Counted from the stretch's first letter, positions 43,143 through 54,371 are shown. The stretch: 64,000 nucleotides of DNA from an uncultured Caldilineaceae bacterium (GCA_951812725.1 OX638330.1:5807405-5871404); one strand, 5' to 3'. Program-made: numbers and translations. The notes: a model not told the origin generated them from the letters alone.

Positions 43143-45116
43143 ATGAGCGACCGCTACCAGCTTTTCGCATCCTTTTTCGATCAGCTGTATCTCGAAAAAG
43201 ACGTCTTCGCCTACGAAGACAAAATTGTCGTCCGCTGGCCCAAAAAGCTCGACGCGCCCGCCGACTACAACTTCCGTCTGCAACTGTCCGACGGCCGCAT
43301 CTACGCCGAAGCCGAGGGCAAAGAAGGCGACTGCGGCGACCGCACCCTGACATCGGCAGTCTCGATTCCCGACGGCGAATACGAACTGATCCTGATGCCG
43401 TCTGCCAACGAGTACTACATCCATGGCGTTCGCTTCCAGCGCAAAATCCCGCTGTCCGTCGTAAGGTCGGACTATCGCACCTCCGCCTACGGCACCTATG
43501 TCGAACGCCAGATTGAACTGCTGCGCCACGCCGTCTCCCTTGATGACGGCCTCTTTTCCGAAATCGCCAAGATGACCCTGGGCTGGTGGACCCGGATCAA
43601 CCCAAAGAAGATTGTTGCCGCCGCCGATGGGGTCGCGAACTACGAAGAAGATCACCTTGCCTGCCTGACCGCGCTGCTGGGCATGGTCGAGCGCTACCAC
43701 CAACACGACGAGTTCCCCACCGAGATTCGACAACAGCTTGACGACCGTATCACCGCTTTCCCCTTCCGCGAGCAGGACTATGCCGAGAACACAGGCAAAG
43801 CCCTCGGCGACACCGATAAACTCCTCCTCGCCGCCTGCGAACTCCTGGCCGGGCAACTCTATCCCGATCGCTCCTTCACATCCAGCCGGCAGACCGGCCA
43901 GTGGCACCGCCAACGCGCCGAAGAAACCGTTCTGCCCTGGCTCCAGCAAGCCGCTACCGCCGGGTTTATCGACCAGTCAAGCCACAGCCTGGCCCAGATC
44001 CTGACCGCCCTCTCCCACCTCATCGATCTGGCCGACACAGAAGAGATCTGGGATCTCGTCGCAATTGTGATCGATAAAGTGCTGGTGACACTGTCCTTGG
44101 CTTCATTCCAAGGCGTTTACGGCGCCGGCCAAATCGCGACCAATGGCCTTGCCGTCGTCCCCGACGGACATGTGTCGCCCCTCGCCGGAGTCGCCCGCCT
44201 GATGTGGGGCATCGGCGCCTGGAACCAGCATCTGGCCGCGCCGGTCAGCATGTGCAGTTGCCAGGGCTATCAGCAACCTCCCCTCATCGCCGCGCTGGCA
44301 ACCGAACCTGACCCCGCCGGCATGTGGGCCAGCGAACGCCAACCTGTCGCAACAGAGAACGCAGACAATCCTCCGCAAACGCTCCACAAAGCGATCTACA
44401 GAACGCCCGACTACCTGCTCTGCAGCGCACAGGACTTCCAACCCGGTCAGCGCAGCCAGGGCGGCCAGAGCTGGCAGGCGACCCTCGGCGCCGGTGCAAC
44501 TGTCTTTGTTAACCATCCCGCCGCCGGTGACCTTGACAAAGCCGGCCGCGGCGGCTACTGGCGCAGCGGGCTCCTGCCCCGTGTCGCCCAGCACCGCGAC
44601 CTCCTTATCGCGCTCTACGCCCTGCCCGAGTCCGATCCCTCCGGCTTCACCCGCGCCTATTTCCCCACCTTTGCCTTCGACGAGCATCAGCTTGGCAAAG
44701 AGTGGGCCTTCGCCGCCAAGGGCGACGCCTACATCGCGCTCGGCTGCTCAGAACCGATCGAACTGGTTCAAGAGGGTCCGGCCGCCTATCGCGAGCTGCG
44801 GGCAACCGGCCATAACGTCGCCTGGCTCTGCCAAATGGGGCGCAAAGCCGACTATGACTCCTTCGCCAACTTCCGCAAACGAGTCCTAGCAGCCCGCTTT
44901 ACCTATGACCGACTTTCCGTGTCATACCGCCAATTGCAGGGTGATACCGTTACTTTCGACTGGAACAGCGCCCTCGTCGTCAACGGAGAAGCGCAACAAT
45001 TGCAAAGCGCCAATCACTACGAGGGCCCCAACTGCGTGACAGACAGCTGGCCGGCTTCCCAGATGGTCGTCGTACATGGTGAGCAGGCCATACAACTCGT
45101 TCTTGCCGATAGCTAG
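43143..45116 (+). CDS. Large unknown protein, upstream of an oligopeptide-type ABC transporter
   Basis: 657 residues from MSDRYQLFASFFDQLYLEKD (687 if translated from a TTG at 43053). No signal peptide or membrane helix. An all-helical middle (RQIELLRHAVSLDDG, WTRINPKKIVAAADG, ILTALSHLIDLADTEE) is flanked by beta-rich N- and C-terminal parts (VRWPKKLDAPADYNF, YIALGCSEPIELVQEGPA). The layout is like alpha/alpha-toroid plus beta-sandwich polysaccharide lyases or heparinase-like proteins, but I see no catalytic motif. It lies 45 bases upstream of the substrate-binding protein gene, so it may process the transported ligand (inference). Confidence 0.55.
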   Translation: MSDRYQLFASFFDQLYLEKDVFAYEDKIVVRWPKKLDAPADYNFRLQLSDGRIYAEAEGKEGDCGDRTLTSAVSIPDGEYELILMPSANEYYIHGVRFQRKIPLSVVRSDYRTSAYGTYVERQIELLRHAVSLDDGLFSEIAKMTLGWWTRINPKKIVAAADGVANYEEDHLACLTALLGMVERYHQHDEFPTEIRQQLDDRITAFPFREQDYAENTGKALGDTDKLLLAACELLAGQLYPDRSFTSSRQTGQWHRQRAEETVLPWLQQAATAGFIDQSSHSLAQILTALSHLIDLADTEEIWDLVAIVIDKVLVTLSLASFQGVYGAGQIATNGLAVVPDGHVSPLAGVARLMWGIGAWNQHLAAPVSMCSCQGYQQPPLIAALATEPDPAGMWASERQPVATENADNPPQTLHKAIYRTPDYLLCSAQDFQPGQRSQGGQSWQATLGAGATVFVNHPAAGDLDKAGRGGYWRSGLLPRVAQHRDLLIALYALPESDPSGFTRAYFPTFAFDEHQLGKEWAFAAKGDAYIALGCSEPIELVQEGPAAYRELRATGHNVAWLCQMGRKADYDSFANFRKRVLAARFTYDRLSVSYRQLQGDTVTFDWNSALVVNGEAQQLQSANHYEGPNCVTDSWPASQMVVVHGEQAIQLVLADS

Positions 45117-45161
45117 ATCCACCTTTTCAACTTATTCAACGCACAGACTCAGGAGGAGAGC

Positions 45162-47210
45162 ATGACAAATCGGAAAATCCATCGCCGTCGCTTCTTGCAA
45201 CTCTCAGGCGCGACCACAGCCGCAGTCGTTCTGGCTGCCTGCGGCGGCCCAGAACCGGAAGTGATCACGGAAGAGCCGGCCGCCGCGCCGGCCGCCGAGG
45301 AAGAGGCGCCCGCACAGACCGTAATGGAAGACGCCGAAGCGCCGTCCCAGTACTCCGAATCCCCGCGGCTGGCCGAAATGGTCGCCAACGGTGATCTGCC
45401 CCCCGTCACCGAACGCCTGCCCGTATCGCCCCTGGTCCTCCCGCGCGAATCGATCGGCGAATACGGTGGCCTCGTTCGCCAGATTCACCTCGATCCGTCC
45501 AGCTTCGTCAGCCAGTACGGTTGGTTCGCCGAACGTATGCTGACCTACTCGGACCAGGACCTCAAGACCATCATCCCCAACCTGTTCGCCAGTTGGGAGA
45601 TCAGTGACGACGCCACTCACTACACCTTCCACCTGCACGAGGGCATGCGCTGGTCCTCCGGCGACCTCGTCACAACCGGCGACGTCGATTTCTGGTGGAA
45701 CTCGGTCGCCACGCACCCCGATGTCGCCTCCAGCGTCTGGTGGGTCTACCGCCACGGCGGCGAGAACATGGTAGTCGACATTCACGACGACTACAGCTTC
45801 TCCGTTACCTTCGCCGCCCCGTTTGGCAACTTCCCTGCCTACCTCACCCGCCGTATTCAGGGTGACTTCCTGCTGCCCAGCAACTACCTCAAGCAGTTCC
45901 ACGGCGACTTCGCCGACGAGGCCGACCTCAACGCCATGCTCGAAGAATCCGAGTATGAGACCTGGGTACAACTCCTCAGCAACGTTCGCAGTGGCCGCAG
46001 CGTCTGGGGCACAAGGCCCAACTCGCCCGAGTATCCCATGCTCTCCGCCTGGATCGTAGACCAGGAACCGCAGCAGGGACTCGTGCTGATGATGCGGAAC
46101 CCCTACTACTGGAAGGTCGATACCTCCGGCCAGCAGCTGCCCTACGTCGAGGATCTGCGCATCGACTTCGTGGCCAACCACGAAATCGCTACCCAGAAAA
46201 CGATCCAGGGCGAACTGGACTACGTCGGCCCGCATGATGTCTCGATTGCCCGTTTCCCGCTATACAAGGAAAACGAGCCGAACCAGCACTACCAGGTCAT
46301 GGACTACACCAGCTGCATGACCGACCGCTACACGCTCTATCCCAATCACACCCTGACCGAAGACCCGGTGCTGCGGGACATTGTCCGCCACCCCAACTTC
46401 GTCAAGGCCTTGAACATCTCCATCGACCGCGAAGAGATCAACCAGAATCTCTTCTTCGGTCTTGCCACGATGGGTCAGTTGGCGCCAATGCCCAACTCCC
46501 AGTACTACAAGCCGAAATATGCCGAGAACTGGTCCCAGTTCGATCCGGACCTGGCCAACCAGATGCTGGATGAGATGGGGCTCACCGAGCGCAACAGCGA
46601 CGGCTTCCGCCTGCGCCCCGACGGCGAAGTGCTCAAGTTCAACATCGAGCACGCCGGACCGCGTGTCGGCGTCGCCACCCACGAGTTCACCGAGATCGTC
46701 GTCACCTTCTGGCGCGAAGTCGGTATCGAAGCCTCCACCAAAGAAATCCAGATCTCTCTCTACAACGAGCGCTGGAGCCAGGGCCTGATCCACTGCGGCT
46801 GCTGGCACGCAGACCGCTGCACCGACACCCTCCTACCGGTCGAAATGCGCTGGTTCATCCCCACCAACATCGGCCAGGGCGGCCCCGGTCCCGAGTGGGG
46901 ACGCTGGTTCAGGAGCGCCGGCCAGGATGGCGAGGAGCCGCCGGCCGAGATCCAGACACTCTTCGATCATTACAACACCATGAACACCGTGATCGATGAT
47001 GCCGATCGCGTGGCTGCCGGTCAGAAGATCTTCGACTGGCTGGCCGATAATCCATTGGCAGTCGGCTCCGTCTCCGAGAGCCCGGCTCCGCTCATCTTCC
47101 CCAAGACGATGCTCAACCTGCCTCCCGCAGGTAAACCCGTCGGCTGGGATACCTACGGCATCTCGACCTACCATCCCGAAGCCTTCTACTACGAAGGCGG
47201 CGTCTCGTAA
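45162..47210 (+). CDS. ABC transporter substrate-binding lipoprotein (family 5, oligopeptide/oligosaccharide type)
   Basis: 682 residues. The N-terminus has a twin-arginine-like RRRFLQLSGATTAAVVLAAC lipobox, then an Ala/Glu/Pro-rich linker. The mature part shows family 5 landmarks: GEYGGLVRQIHLDPSSF, FASWEISDDATHYTFHLHE, EGMRWSSGDLVTTGDVDFWW, and RHPNFVKALNISIDREEINQ. It carries the good ribosome site AGGAGGAG. It feeds the permeases and ATPases at 47328-51767. Ligand not predictable; peptides, oligosaccharides and nickel are all in the family. Confidence 0.9.
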   Translation: MTNRKIHRRRFLQLSGATTAAVVLAACGGPEPEVITEEPAAAPAAEEEAPAQTVMEDAEAPSQYSESPRLAEMVANGDLPPVTERLPVSPLVLPRESIGEYGGLVRQIHLDPSSFVSQYGWFAERMLTYSDQDLKTIIPNLFASWEISDDATHYTFHLHEGMRWSSGDLVTTGDVDFWWNSVATHPDVASSVWWVYRHGGENMVVDIHDDYSFSVTFAAPFGNFPAYLTRRIQGDFLLPSNYLKQFHGDFADEADLNAMLEESEYETWVQLLSNVRSGRSVWGTRPNSPEYPMLSAWIVDQEPQQGLVLMMRNPYYWKVDTSGQQLPYVEDLRIDFVANHEIATQKTIQGELDYVGPHDVSIARFPLYKENEPNQHYQVMDYTSCMTDRYTLYPNHTLTEDPVLRDIVRHPNFVKALNISIDREEINQNLFFGLATMGQLAPMPNSQYYKPKYAENWSQFDPDLANQMLDEMGLTERNSDGFRLRPDGEVLKFNIEHAGPRVGVATHEFTEIVVTFWREVGIEASTKEIQISLYNERWSQGLIHCGCWHADRCTDTLLPVEMRWFIPTNIGQGGPGPEWGRWFRSAGQDGEEPPAEIQTLFDHYNTMNTVIDDADRVAAGQKIFDWLADNPLAVGSVSESPAPLIFPKTMLNLPPAGKPVGWDTYGISTYHPEAFYYEGGVS

Positions 47211-47260
47211 ACTGACAGAAGTAAGAAGTGAGGAGTAAGTAGCAAAGAGTACGAATTGAA

Positions 47261-47296
47261 GAGTGAGAAGTAAGAGCTTTCTCTTACTTCTCACTC
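47261..47296. repeat. Strong intergenic hairpin after the binding-protein gene
   Basis: GAGTGAGAAGTAAGAG (47261-47276) is exactly complementary to 47281-47296 around a CTTT loop. It resembles the nested repeat at 36551-36669, and both precede a CTCTCTCCT...CAAGGA segment and the next transporter gene. Likely role: mRNA stabilisation or stoichiometry control. Confidence 0.8.
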
Positions 47297-47327
47297 CGCT
47301 TCACTCTCTCCTCTCAAGGAGTTCCCA

Positions 47328-48329
47328 ATGACTGTCTACATCCTTCAACGCGTCATGCGCATGATCCCGCTGCTGTTCCTGCTCTCGCTGATCGCCTTTC
47401 TGATTATCCAACTCCCCCCAGGCGACTATCTGACCGAGCATATTAACGCTCTGCGAGCATCGGGCCGCGATGTAGACGAGGCCGAGGTCGAGCGCCTCAT
47501 GAAACAATACGCCCTCGACCGCCCCATGCACGTCCAGTATCTGACCTGGATCCAAAACATCCTGCTCAAGGGTTCCTTCGGTCAGTCCTTCCAGTGGGGC
47601 AGACCAGTCAACGAGGTCATCGGCGACAAGATGGCGCTCACCTTCCTGTTGGCCATCTTCACAACCATCTTCGTCTGGGCCGTCTCAGTCCCGATTGGCA
47701 TCTATGTGTCAGTCCGGCAATACACCTTCACCGATTACCTCTTCACGATGATCGGATTCGTCGGCCTGGCAGTGCCAGGCTTCCTATTGGCGATGGTCGT
47801 CATGTATTTCTCCTTCGCCTGGTTCGGCCTCAAAGTGGGGGGACTATTCTCCCCGGCCTTCGAGCTTGAACCCTGGAGCATTGCCAAATTCCAAAACATG
47901 CTCACCCGCATCTGGGTGCCCGTTCTCATCCTCGGCATCGGCGGCACCGCCCACATCATTCGCGTCATGCGCGCCACCATGCTCGATGAGCTGCGTAAAC
48001 AGTACGTCACCGTCGCCCGCTCCAAAGGCCTGTCCGAATTTGCCGTCCTCATGAACTATCCCGTACGCATCGCTATCAACCCCCTGATCAGCTCCCTCGG
48101 CTTTCTCCTGCCGTGGATCATCTCCGGGGGCACCGTAGTCGAGATCGTGCTTAACCTGCCCACCGCCGCCGTGGTCCTCTATCGGTCCCTGCTCTCCCAG
48201 GACATGTTCCTGGCCGGCAGCTTCATTCTCCTTGTCGGCACCCTGGCGCTGGTCGGGAGCCTTCTGGCCGATATCGCCCTCGCAGCAGTGGACCCGCGCA
48301 TCCGCTTCGGCAGCGTGGAGGAGTTTTAG
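47328..48329 (+). CDS. Oligopeptide-type ABC transporter permease (DppB-like)
   Basis: 333 residues with about six hydrophobic helices. The N-terminus reads MTVYILQRVMRMIPLLFLLS and the EAA loop is near YVTVARSKGLSEFAVLMNYP, both typical of DppB/OppB. CAAGGAG is a good Shine-Dalgarno seven bases before the ATG. The C-terminus lies 8 bases before the next permease gene, so the two are probably coupled. It should pair with the DppC-like protein to import the ligand captured by the lipoprotein at 45162. Confidence 0.92.
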   Translation: MTVYILQRVMRMIPLLFLLSLIAFLIIQLPPGDYLTEHINALRASGRDVDEAEVERLMKQYALDRPMHVQYLTWIQNILLKGSFGQSFQWGRPVNEVIGDKMALTFLLAIFTTIFVWAVSVPIGIYVSVRQYTFTDYLFTMIGFVGLAVPGFLLAMVVMYFSFAWFGLKVGGLFSPAFELEPWSIAKFQNMLTRIWVPVLILGIGGTAHIIRVMRATMLDELRKQYVTVARSKGLSEFAVLMNYPVRIAINPLISSLGFLLPWIISGGTVVEIVLNLPTAAVVLYRSLLSQDMFLAGSFILLVGTLALVGSLLADIALAAVDPRIRFGSVEEF

Positions 48330-48337
48330 TCAAGATT

Positions 48338-49519
48338 ATGTCTTCAATCGTCAGCAATCTCTTGCGACAGATCAGCCCCCGCCGCCGCGCTCTGGAAGCG
48401 CCGCCCAGCCCGGCCACCACCTTTACCGAGTCGGAAGACTTCTATCGCGCCGGGCAGTGGCAACTGGTCTGGTGGAAATTCCGCCGCCATCGCCTGGCAC
48501 AGACCGCCGTGTGGGTGCTCGCTTTCTTCTATGTCGTCGTCCTCTTTGCCGAATTCGTCGCGCCCCATGCACCCTTGACCCGCTATAAGGATCTCGCCTC
48601 CGCGCCGCCCACCAAGGTCCGGTTCTTCGAGGTTGTCAGCGATAGCTTTCGCGGCCCCTTCGTCTACGCCCTCGTGCGCTCACGCGATCCCGTGACCGCA
48701 CGCCCGATCTACAAGGCCAACGCCGGCGAGATAAGTCCCATCAGGCTGTTCGTGCGCGGTGACTCCTATAAAATGTGGGGCCTGATCGAATCCGACCTGC
48801 ACCTCTTCGGCACCGAACAGGATTCAATGCCGCTCTTCATCTTCGGCACCGACCGTATCGGGCGCGATATCTTCTCCCGCATCATCTATGGCGGCCGCAT
48901 CTCTTTGTCAATCGGTCTGATCGGCGTTGCCTTGACCGCCATTTTCGGCGTGCTCCTCGGTGGGGTCTCCGGTTACTTTGGCGGCGCAGTCGATGAAGTC
49001 ATTCAGCGCCTCATCGACCTGCTCTATGCCCTGCCCGCGATCCCCTTGTGGATGTCGCTCGCCGCCGCCCTGCCGCAGGACTGGCCCAATCTGCGCCTCT
49101 ATTTTGCCATCACGATTATCCTCTCGATCCTCAACTGGACGCGGCTGGCCCGCATCGTGCGCGGCAAAATCCTCAGCCTGCGCGAAGAGGACTTTGTCAT
49201 GGCCGCCCGGCTCGACGGCGAAAACCAGTGGACGATTATCACCCGCTACCTGCTGCCCAGCTTCGCCAGCTTTATCATCGTCGAGCTCACGATCGCCATT
49301 CCGTTCATGATTCTGGGCGAAACCGCCCTGAGCTTCCTCGGGATCGGTCTGCAACCGCCCACCATCAGCTGGGGCGTCATGCTCCAGGACGCGCAGGACA
49401 TCATGTCCGTCGCCCAAACACCGTGGACGCTCTGGCCGGTCATCTTTGTCGTCATCGCTGTGCTCATGTTCAACTTCCTGGGCGACGGCATGCGCGACGC
49501 AGCCGACCCGTACCACTAG
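48338..49519 (+). CDS. Oligopeptide-type ABC transporter permease (DppC-like)
   Basis: 393 residues, longer than usual (about 300) because of an N-terminal extension and a periplasmic insertion (RYKDLASAPPTKVRFFEVVS to FGTEQDSM). The DppC core follows: GTDRIGRDIFSRIIYGGRIS, ALTAIFGVLLGGVSGYFGG and the EAA loop LREEDFVMAARLDGENQWTI. The long insertion may reflect a special ligand. It lies directly after the DppB-like gene. Confidence 0.92.
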   Translation: MSSIVSNLLRQISPRRRALEAPPSPATTFTESEDFYRAGQWQLVWWKFRRHRLAQTAVWVLAFFYVVVLFAEFVAPHAPLTRYKDLASAPPTKVRFFEVVSDSFRGPFVYALVRSRDPVTARPIYKANAGEISPIRLFVRGDSYKMWGLIESDLHLFGTEQDSMPLFIFGTDRIGRDIFSRIIYGGRISLSIGLIGVALTAIFGVLLGGVSGYFGGAVDEVIQRLIDLLYALPAIPLWMSLAAALPQDWPNLRLYFAITIILSILNWTRLARIVRGKILSLREEDFVMAARLDGENQWTIITRYLLPSFASFIIVELTIAIPFMILGETALSFLGIGLQPPTISWGVMLQDAQDIMSVAQTPWTLWPVIFVVIAVLMFNFLGDGMRDAADPYH

Positions 49520-49581
49520 CCCGCGAGCACATCTCTATGGCCGGTTCAGCCACTGGCCGCTAACCACTGGGGTTACACTTT

Positions 49582-50628
49582 ATGGCGTCAGTTGAAAACG
49601 GAGCGGGACCGCAGGATATCTTGCTGGAAATCAAGGGTCTCAAAACACATTTTGCCCTCGACGAAGGCACCGTGCGCGCAGTCGATGGCGTCGACCTCGA
49701 GGTCCGCCGCAAGCAGGTAGTCGGCGTCGTCGGCGAAAGCGGTTGCGGCAAGAGCATGACCGCCATGTCAATCATGCGCCTCATCCCGCCGCCCGGTCAG
49801 ATCGTCGACGGCGAAATTCGATTCCACCGGCCGTTCGACGAGCGCCCCGACGCCAAAGACATCGTCGACCTGGCCCAATTCGAGCCGAACGACCGCCAGC
49901 TCCGCGACATCCGCGGCAATCAGATCTCAATGGTCTTCCAGGAGCCGATGACCGCTCTCAGCCCCGTCCGTACCGTCGGCAAGCAGATCGCCGAGGCCAT
50001 CCTCCTCCACCAGGATGTCAACAAATCCGAAGCCCGCGACATTTCCATCGAGACGCTTGCGCGCGTAAAGATGCCCAACCCGGAGCAACGCTTCGATGAC
50101 TACCCTTTCCAGCTGAGCGGCGGCATGCGGCAGCGCGCTGTCATCGCCATGGCGCTCGCCTGCCGACCCCAACTGCTGATCGCCGACGAACCGACCACCG
50201 CTCTCGATGTCACCACCGAAGCCCAGATCCTCGACCTGATGCGGGAGCTGCAGGCCGAATACGACATGGCCATCCTCTATATCACCCACAATCTCGGTGT
50301 CGTCGCCGAAATGGCCGAGGAAGTTGTCGTCATGTACCTGGGCAAGGTTGTCGAGCGCTGCGATGTTGACTCGATCTTCTACAATCCCAAACATCCCTAT
50401 ACGCGCGGGCTGCTCAACTCAATCCCGCGCCTCGAAGATGTCCTGCAGGACAACCGCGAAAAGCTCAATGCCATCGAAGGCATGGTCCCCAGCTCCTTTC
50501 AACGCCTGAACGGATGCGCGTTTCATCCCCGTTGCCCGGACTTCATGCCCGGCGTCTGTGACGAGGCCGAACCACAGCTGATCCAGCTCGAGGAAGGGCA
50601 CGCCGTCCGCTGTCACCTCTATACCTGA
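49582..50628 (+). CDS. Oligopeptide-type ABC transporter ATP-binding protein (DppD-like)
   Basis: 348 residues. Walker A GESGCGKSMT, signature LSGGMRQRAVIAMAL, Walker B LLIADEPTTALDVT, and a C-terminal oligopeptide-type zinc/Fe-S-like Cys motif in NGCAFHPRCPDFMPGVCDEA. It is one of two nucleotide-binding subunits of the importer. It follows the DppC-like permease after a 62-base gap and is followed by the DppF-like ATPase. Confidence 0.93.
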   Translation: MASVENGAGPQDILLEIKGLKTHFALDEGTVRAVDGVDLEVRRKQVVGVVGESGCGKSMTAMSIMRLIPPPGQIVDGEIRFHRPFDERPDAKDIVDLAQFEPNDRQLRDIRGNQISMVFQEPMTALSPVRTVGKQIAEAILLHQDVNKSEARDISIETLARVKMPNPEQRFDDYPFQLSGGMRQRAVIAMALACRPQLLIADEPTTALDVTTEAQILDLMRELQAEYDMAILYITHNLGVVAEMAEEVVVMYLGKVVERCDVDSIFYNPKHPYTRGLLNSIPRLEDVLQDNREKLNAIEGMVPSSFQRLNGCAFHPRCPDFMPGVCDEAEPQLIQLEEGHAVRCHLYT

Positions 50629-50723
50629 TAACACAATGAAAACCGCGCCCGCTTAGCCAAACAGTAACGCACTTCAACACATCGTCCATTTAACAAAGCG
50701 GTGGCGCAATAAAATAAAGCCTT

Positions 50724-51767
<1,044 letters not shown>

Positions 51768-51824
51768 ACGGCCAGGGCCTTCGCCTCTCCATTTACGCCC
51801 CGGCCAATTAGACGGGATCCCCCC

Positions 51825-52175
51825 ATGAGCATTATGAAAGATGTTGGAAACACCGCCCTGAACGTTGTGACATTCTACCTGATCTGGTTCGGCTCATGCG
51901 GACTGTTCATTCTCAACATTGTCACAGTGCTTCCCGCCTTGCGCTTCATCGCCATCGCCTTCGGCGCCGATCAGTGGACCCTTCCCGCCGTCCATCGTTT
52001 CTCGCTCCTGGCTCTCGCCGTCGCAGCCGTAATATTCTTTTTCTGGAGCGAGGCAGGCTACCGCAGGGCCTCCAAGCTCGGCTTGGGCCGCCTTCTGCGC
52101 GCCTTCGCTTGGGTGACCGCTGCCCAACTCGCGGTGATCGTAGTCGCATATCTGATTCCTCGCATGGTGCTATAG
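51825..52175 (+). CDS. Small membrane protein of unknown function
   Basis: 116 residues with about three hydrophobic segments (NVVTFYLIWFGSCGLFILN, FSLLALAVAAVIFFFWS, VTAAQLAVIVVAYLIPRMVL). Its N-terminus MSIMKDVGNTALNVVTF is compatible with a cytoplasmic start. It follows the ABC ATPase gene after 57 bases on the same strand and could be co-transcribed. I do not recognise the family. Confidence 0.6.
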   Translation: MSIMKDVGNTALNVVTFYLIWFGSCGLFILNIVTVLPALRFIAIAFGADQWTLPAVHRFSLLALAVAAVIFFFWSEAGYRRASKLGLGRLLRAFAWVTAAQLAVIVVAYLIPRMVL

Positions 52176-52314
52176 TGCCCTGGACTGCCACTGGCTAAAA
52201 TGAACATGGATGGTCGCCAACCCTCGATCGCTCCTGGCGGCCACCTTCCACGCTCTGCCTGCGCCGCCGTCCCACCGCCGCGCCGACACCAACCACGATT
52301 ACGGAGCGCCAGCA

Positions 52315-53493
52315 ATGCGTATCTCCTCTATCGAGACATTCCTACTCGAAGCCCCCATCCAACCCGGCTTCGGCTGGTCCCAGGGCTGGACCGACAAACG
52401 CCACGTCGGCCTCGTCAAACTGGTCACCGACGACGGCATCGTCGGCTGGGGTGAAGGCCTCTATGGTCCCTCCGCCCGCATCGTCCACGAAGAGTTCGCG
52501 CCCCTCCTGCTCGGCGCCGACCCAATGCAGCGCAACCTGCTCTGGCAGAAAATGTTTCGCCTCTTCTACAACGGCAACGTCGCCGGCGGCATCGGCGGCA
52601 GCGCCATCAGCGCCGTCGACACCGCCCTCTGGGACATCGCCGGCAAAGCCAGCGGCCTGCCCGTCTCCACACTCCTCGGCGGCAAAGTCCGCGACCGCAT
52701 CGCCGTCTACGCCACCGGCCTCTACTATACCGAGGAAGCCCTTGCCTCCGACGGCCGCGACATCCCGCAACGGCTGCTCGACGAGGCCCGCATGTATGTA
52801 GAGCTGGGCTTCGCCGGCATGAAAACCAAGGTCGGCGGCCTTCCCCTGGCGCAGGACATAAATCGCGTCGCCGCCCTCCGCGAGGTGATCGGCCCCGATA
52901 TCTTCCTCATGGCGGACGCCAATCAGGCCTATAACGCCACCACCGCCATTCGCATCGGCTACGAACTTGCCGCGCTCGACATCTACTGGTTTGAGGAGCC
53001 GGTCAACGCCAAAGACATAGAGGGCTACCTGCAGGTCAAGGCCGCGCTGCCCATGGCCATCGCTGGCGGAGAAGGCCTGCGCACACGTTACGAATTCAAG
53101 GACTACATCGGCCGCCGTGCCGTCGACATAGTCCAACCCGACGTCGTAAACGTCGGCGGCATCACCGAAATGCACCGCGTCGCCTCTATGGCCAACGCCT
53201 TCGGCATTCTCTGCAATCCCCACGTCTGGGGTTCCCCCATAATGATCGCCGCCAGCCTCCACGTCGCCGCCGCCGTGCCCGAATGCCCCCCTGCCCGTAC
53301 CCCCCGCCCCTACCAGCAGGAACCGGTGATGGAGTTCGACCGCACGCCCAGCCCCATCCGCCAGGGCATCGCCGAACCCTTCGACCAGACCGACGGCTTC
53401 CTCGACGTACCCACCGGCCCCGGCCTCGGCGTGGAAATCGACGAAACAGCCGTGCGCCAACTGAGCGTCGACACACAAAAGACCGCAAAATGA
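52315..53493 (+). CDS. Enolase-superfamily enzyme (mandelate racemase group)
   Basis: 392 residues from MRISSIETFLLEAPIQPGFG, with GGAG upstream. The barrel has GMKTKVGGLP (Lys-x-Lys), the metal ligands DANQAY, WFEEPV and GGEGLRT, and NPHVWGSPIM (His), the MR-subgroup layout. It is therefore probably a sugar acid dehydratase or epimerase. The longer open frame to 52210 has no enolase-like extension. It lies next to the isomerase-like gene at 53577 and resembles the 41433 enzyme only at superfamily level. Confidence 0.9.
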   Translation: MRISSIETFLLEAPIQPGFGWSQGWTDKRHVGLVKLVTDDGIVGWGEGLYGPSARIVHEEFAPLLLGADPMQRNLLWQKMFRLFYNGNVAGGIGGSAISAVDTALWDIAGKASGLPVSTLLGGKVRDRIAVYATGLYYTEEALASDGRDIPQRLLDEARMYVELGFAGMKTKVGGLPLAQDINRVAALREVIGPDIFLMADANQAYNATTAIRIGYELAALDIYWFEEPVNAKDIEGYLQVKAALPMAIAGGEGLRTRYEFKDYIGRRAVDIVQPDVVNVGGITEMHRVASMANAFGILCNPHVWGSPIMIAASLHVAAAVPECPPARTPRPYQQEPVMEFDRTPSPIRQGIAEPFDQTDGFLDVPTGPGLGVEIDETAVRQLSVDTQKTAK

Positions 53494-53576
53494 CTCCGTG
53501 GCCCGGTTCCACGTATATTTGACGATACCGACCACCACTTATTTATCTTCTACACTGTCGAAAGGATCCTGTTCCC

Positions 53577-54359
53577 ATGCCTCCCATCGCTCTGCAACTC
53601 TATTCCGTACGCCACGAGTTTGCCGCCGATATGCCCGGTACCCTCGCCGCAGTCGCGCAAATGGGCTACACCGGCGTCGAGTTCGCCGGCCCGCCCCAGC
53701 ACGCCGCCGCTGCTCTGAAGGCCAAACTCGAGGAGCTTGGCCTCGCCTGTGCCGGCTGGCATGTCCCCTTCGACCTCGTACAGGACGACGCCCTGCCCCA
53801 AACCATCGCCTTCCACCACGCCCTCGGCAACGACAAACTGATCATCCCCGGCATCCCCGAAGAGCTGCGCCAAACTCGCGACGACTGGCTCAAGCTCGCC
53901 GAATTCACCAACCGGCTCGCCCAACGCCTGGCCGCCGAAGGCATGCGCACCGGCTACCACAACCACTTCCACGAATTCCTGCCTCTCGACGGCGAAACAC
54001 CCTGGGACACCTTCTTCGGCAACACCGACCCATCCGTCATCATGCAGTTCGATACCGGCAACGCCATCTTCGGCGGCGCCGACGCCGTAGACGTCATCCG
54101 CAGCTACCCCGGCCGCGCCGTCACATTCCATCTCAAGCCATTCACCAAACGCCTCCACGATGGCGCCGATCATAACTACCCCCACGCCGCCTTCGATCCG
54201 ATAATCGGCGAGGATGACACCGACTGGCCCGCTGTCTTCGAAGCCTGCGAAACAGTCGGCGGCACCGAATGGTATATCGTCGAATACGAGAGCGACGCCT
54301 ATCCGCCCCTCGAGGCGGTCGAGCGCTGCCTTAACGCGCTGCGCGCCATGGGGAAATAG
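53577..54359 (+). CDS. Sugar phosphate isomerase/epimerase-like (AP-endonuclease-2 fold)
   Basis: 260 residues, (beta/alpha)8. The segments LQLYSVRHEFAADMPGTLAAV, GYTGVEFAGPPQ, GYHNHFHEFLPLDGE and MQFDTGNAIFGGADAV are the usual metal-ligand-containing steps of the xylose-isomerase-like TIM barrels. Metal ligands include Glu and His near NHFHEF, EYESD. It should isomerise a ketose, inositol derivative or sugar acid, likely in the same pathway as the enolase-like enzyme upstream. A weak start context. Confidence 0.88.
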   Translation: MPPIALQLYSVRHEFAADMPGTLAAVAQMGYTGVEFAGPPQHAAAALKAKLEELGLACAGWHVPFDLVQDDALPQTIAFHHALGNDKLIIPGIPEELRQTRDDWLKLAEFTNRLAQRLAAEGMRTGYHNHFHEFLPLDGETPWDTFFGNTDPSVIMQFDTGNAIFGGADAVDVIRSYPGRAVTFHLKPFTKRLHDGADHNYPHAAFDPIIGEDDTDWPAVFEACETVGGTEWYIVEYESDAYPPLEAVERCLNALRAMGK

Positions 54360-54371
54360 CGCACCAACTAC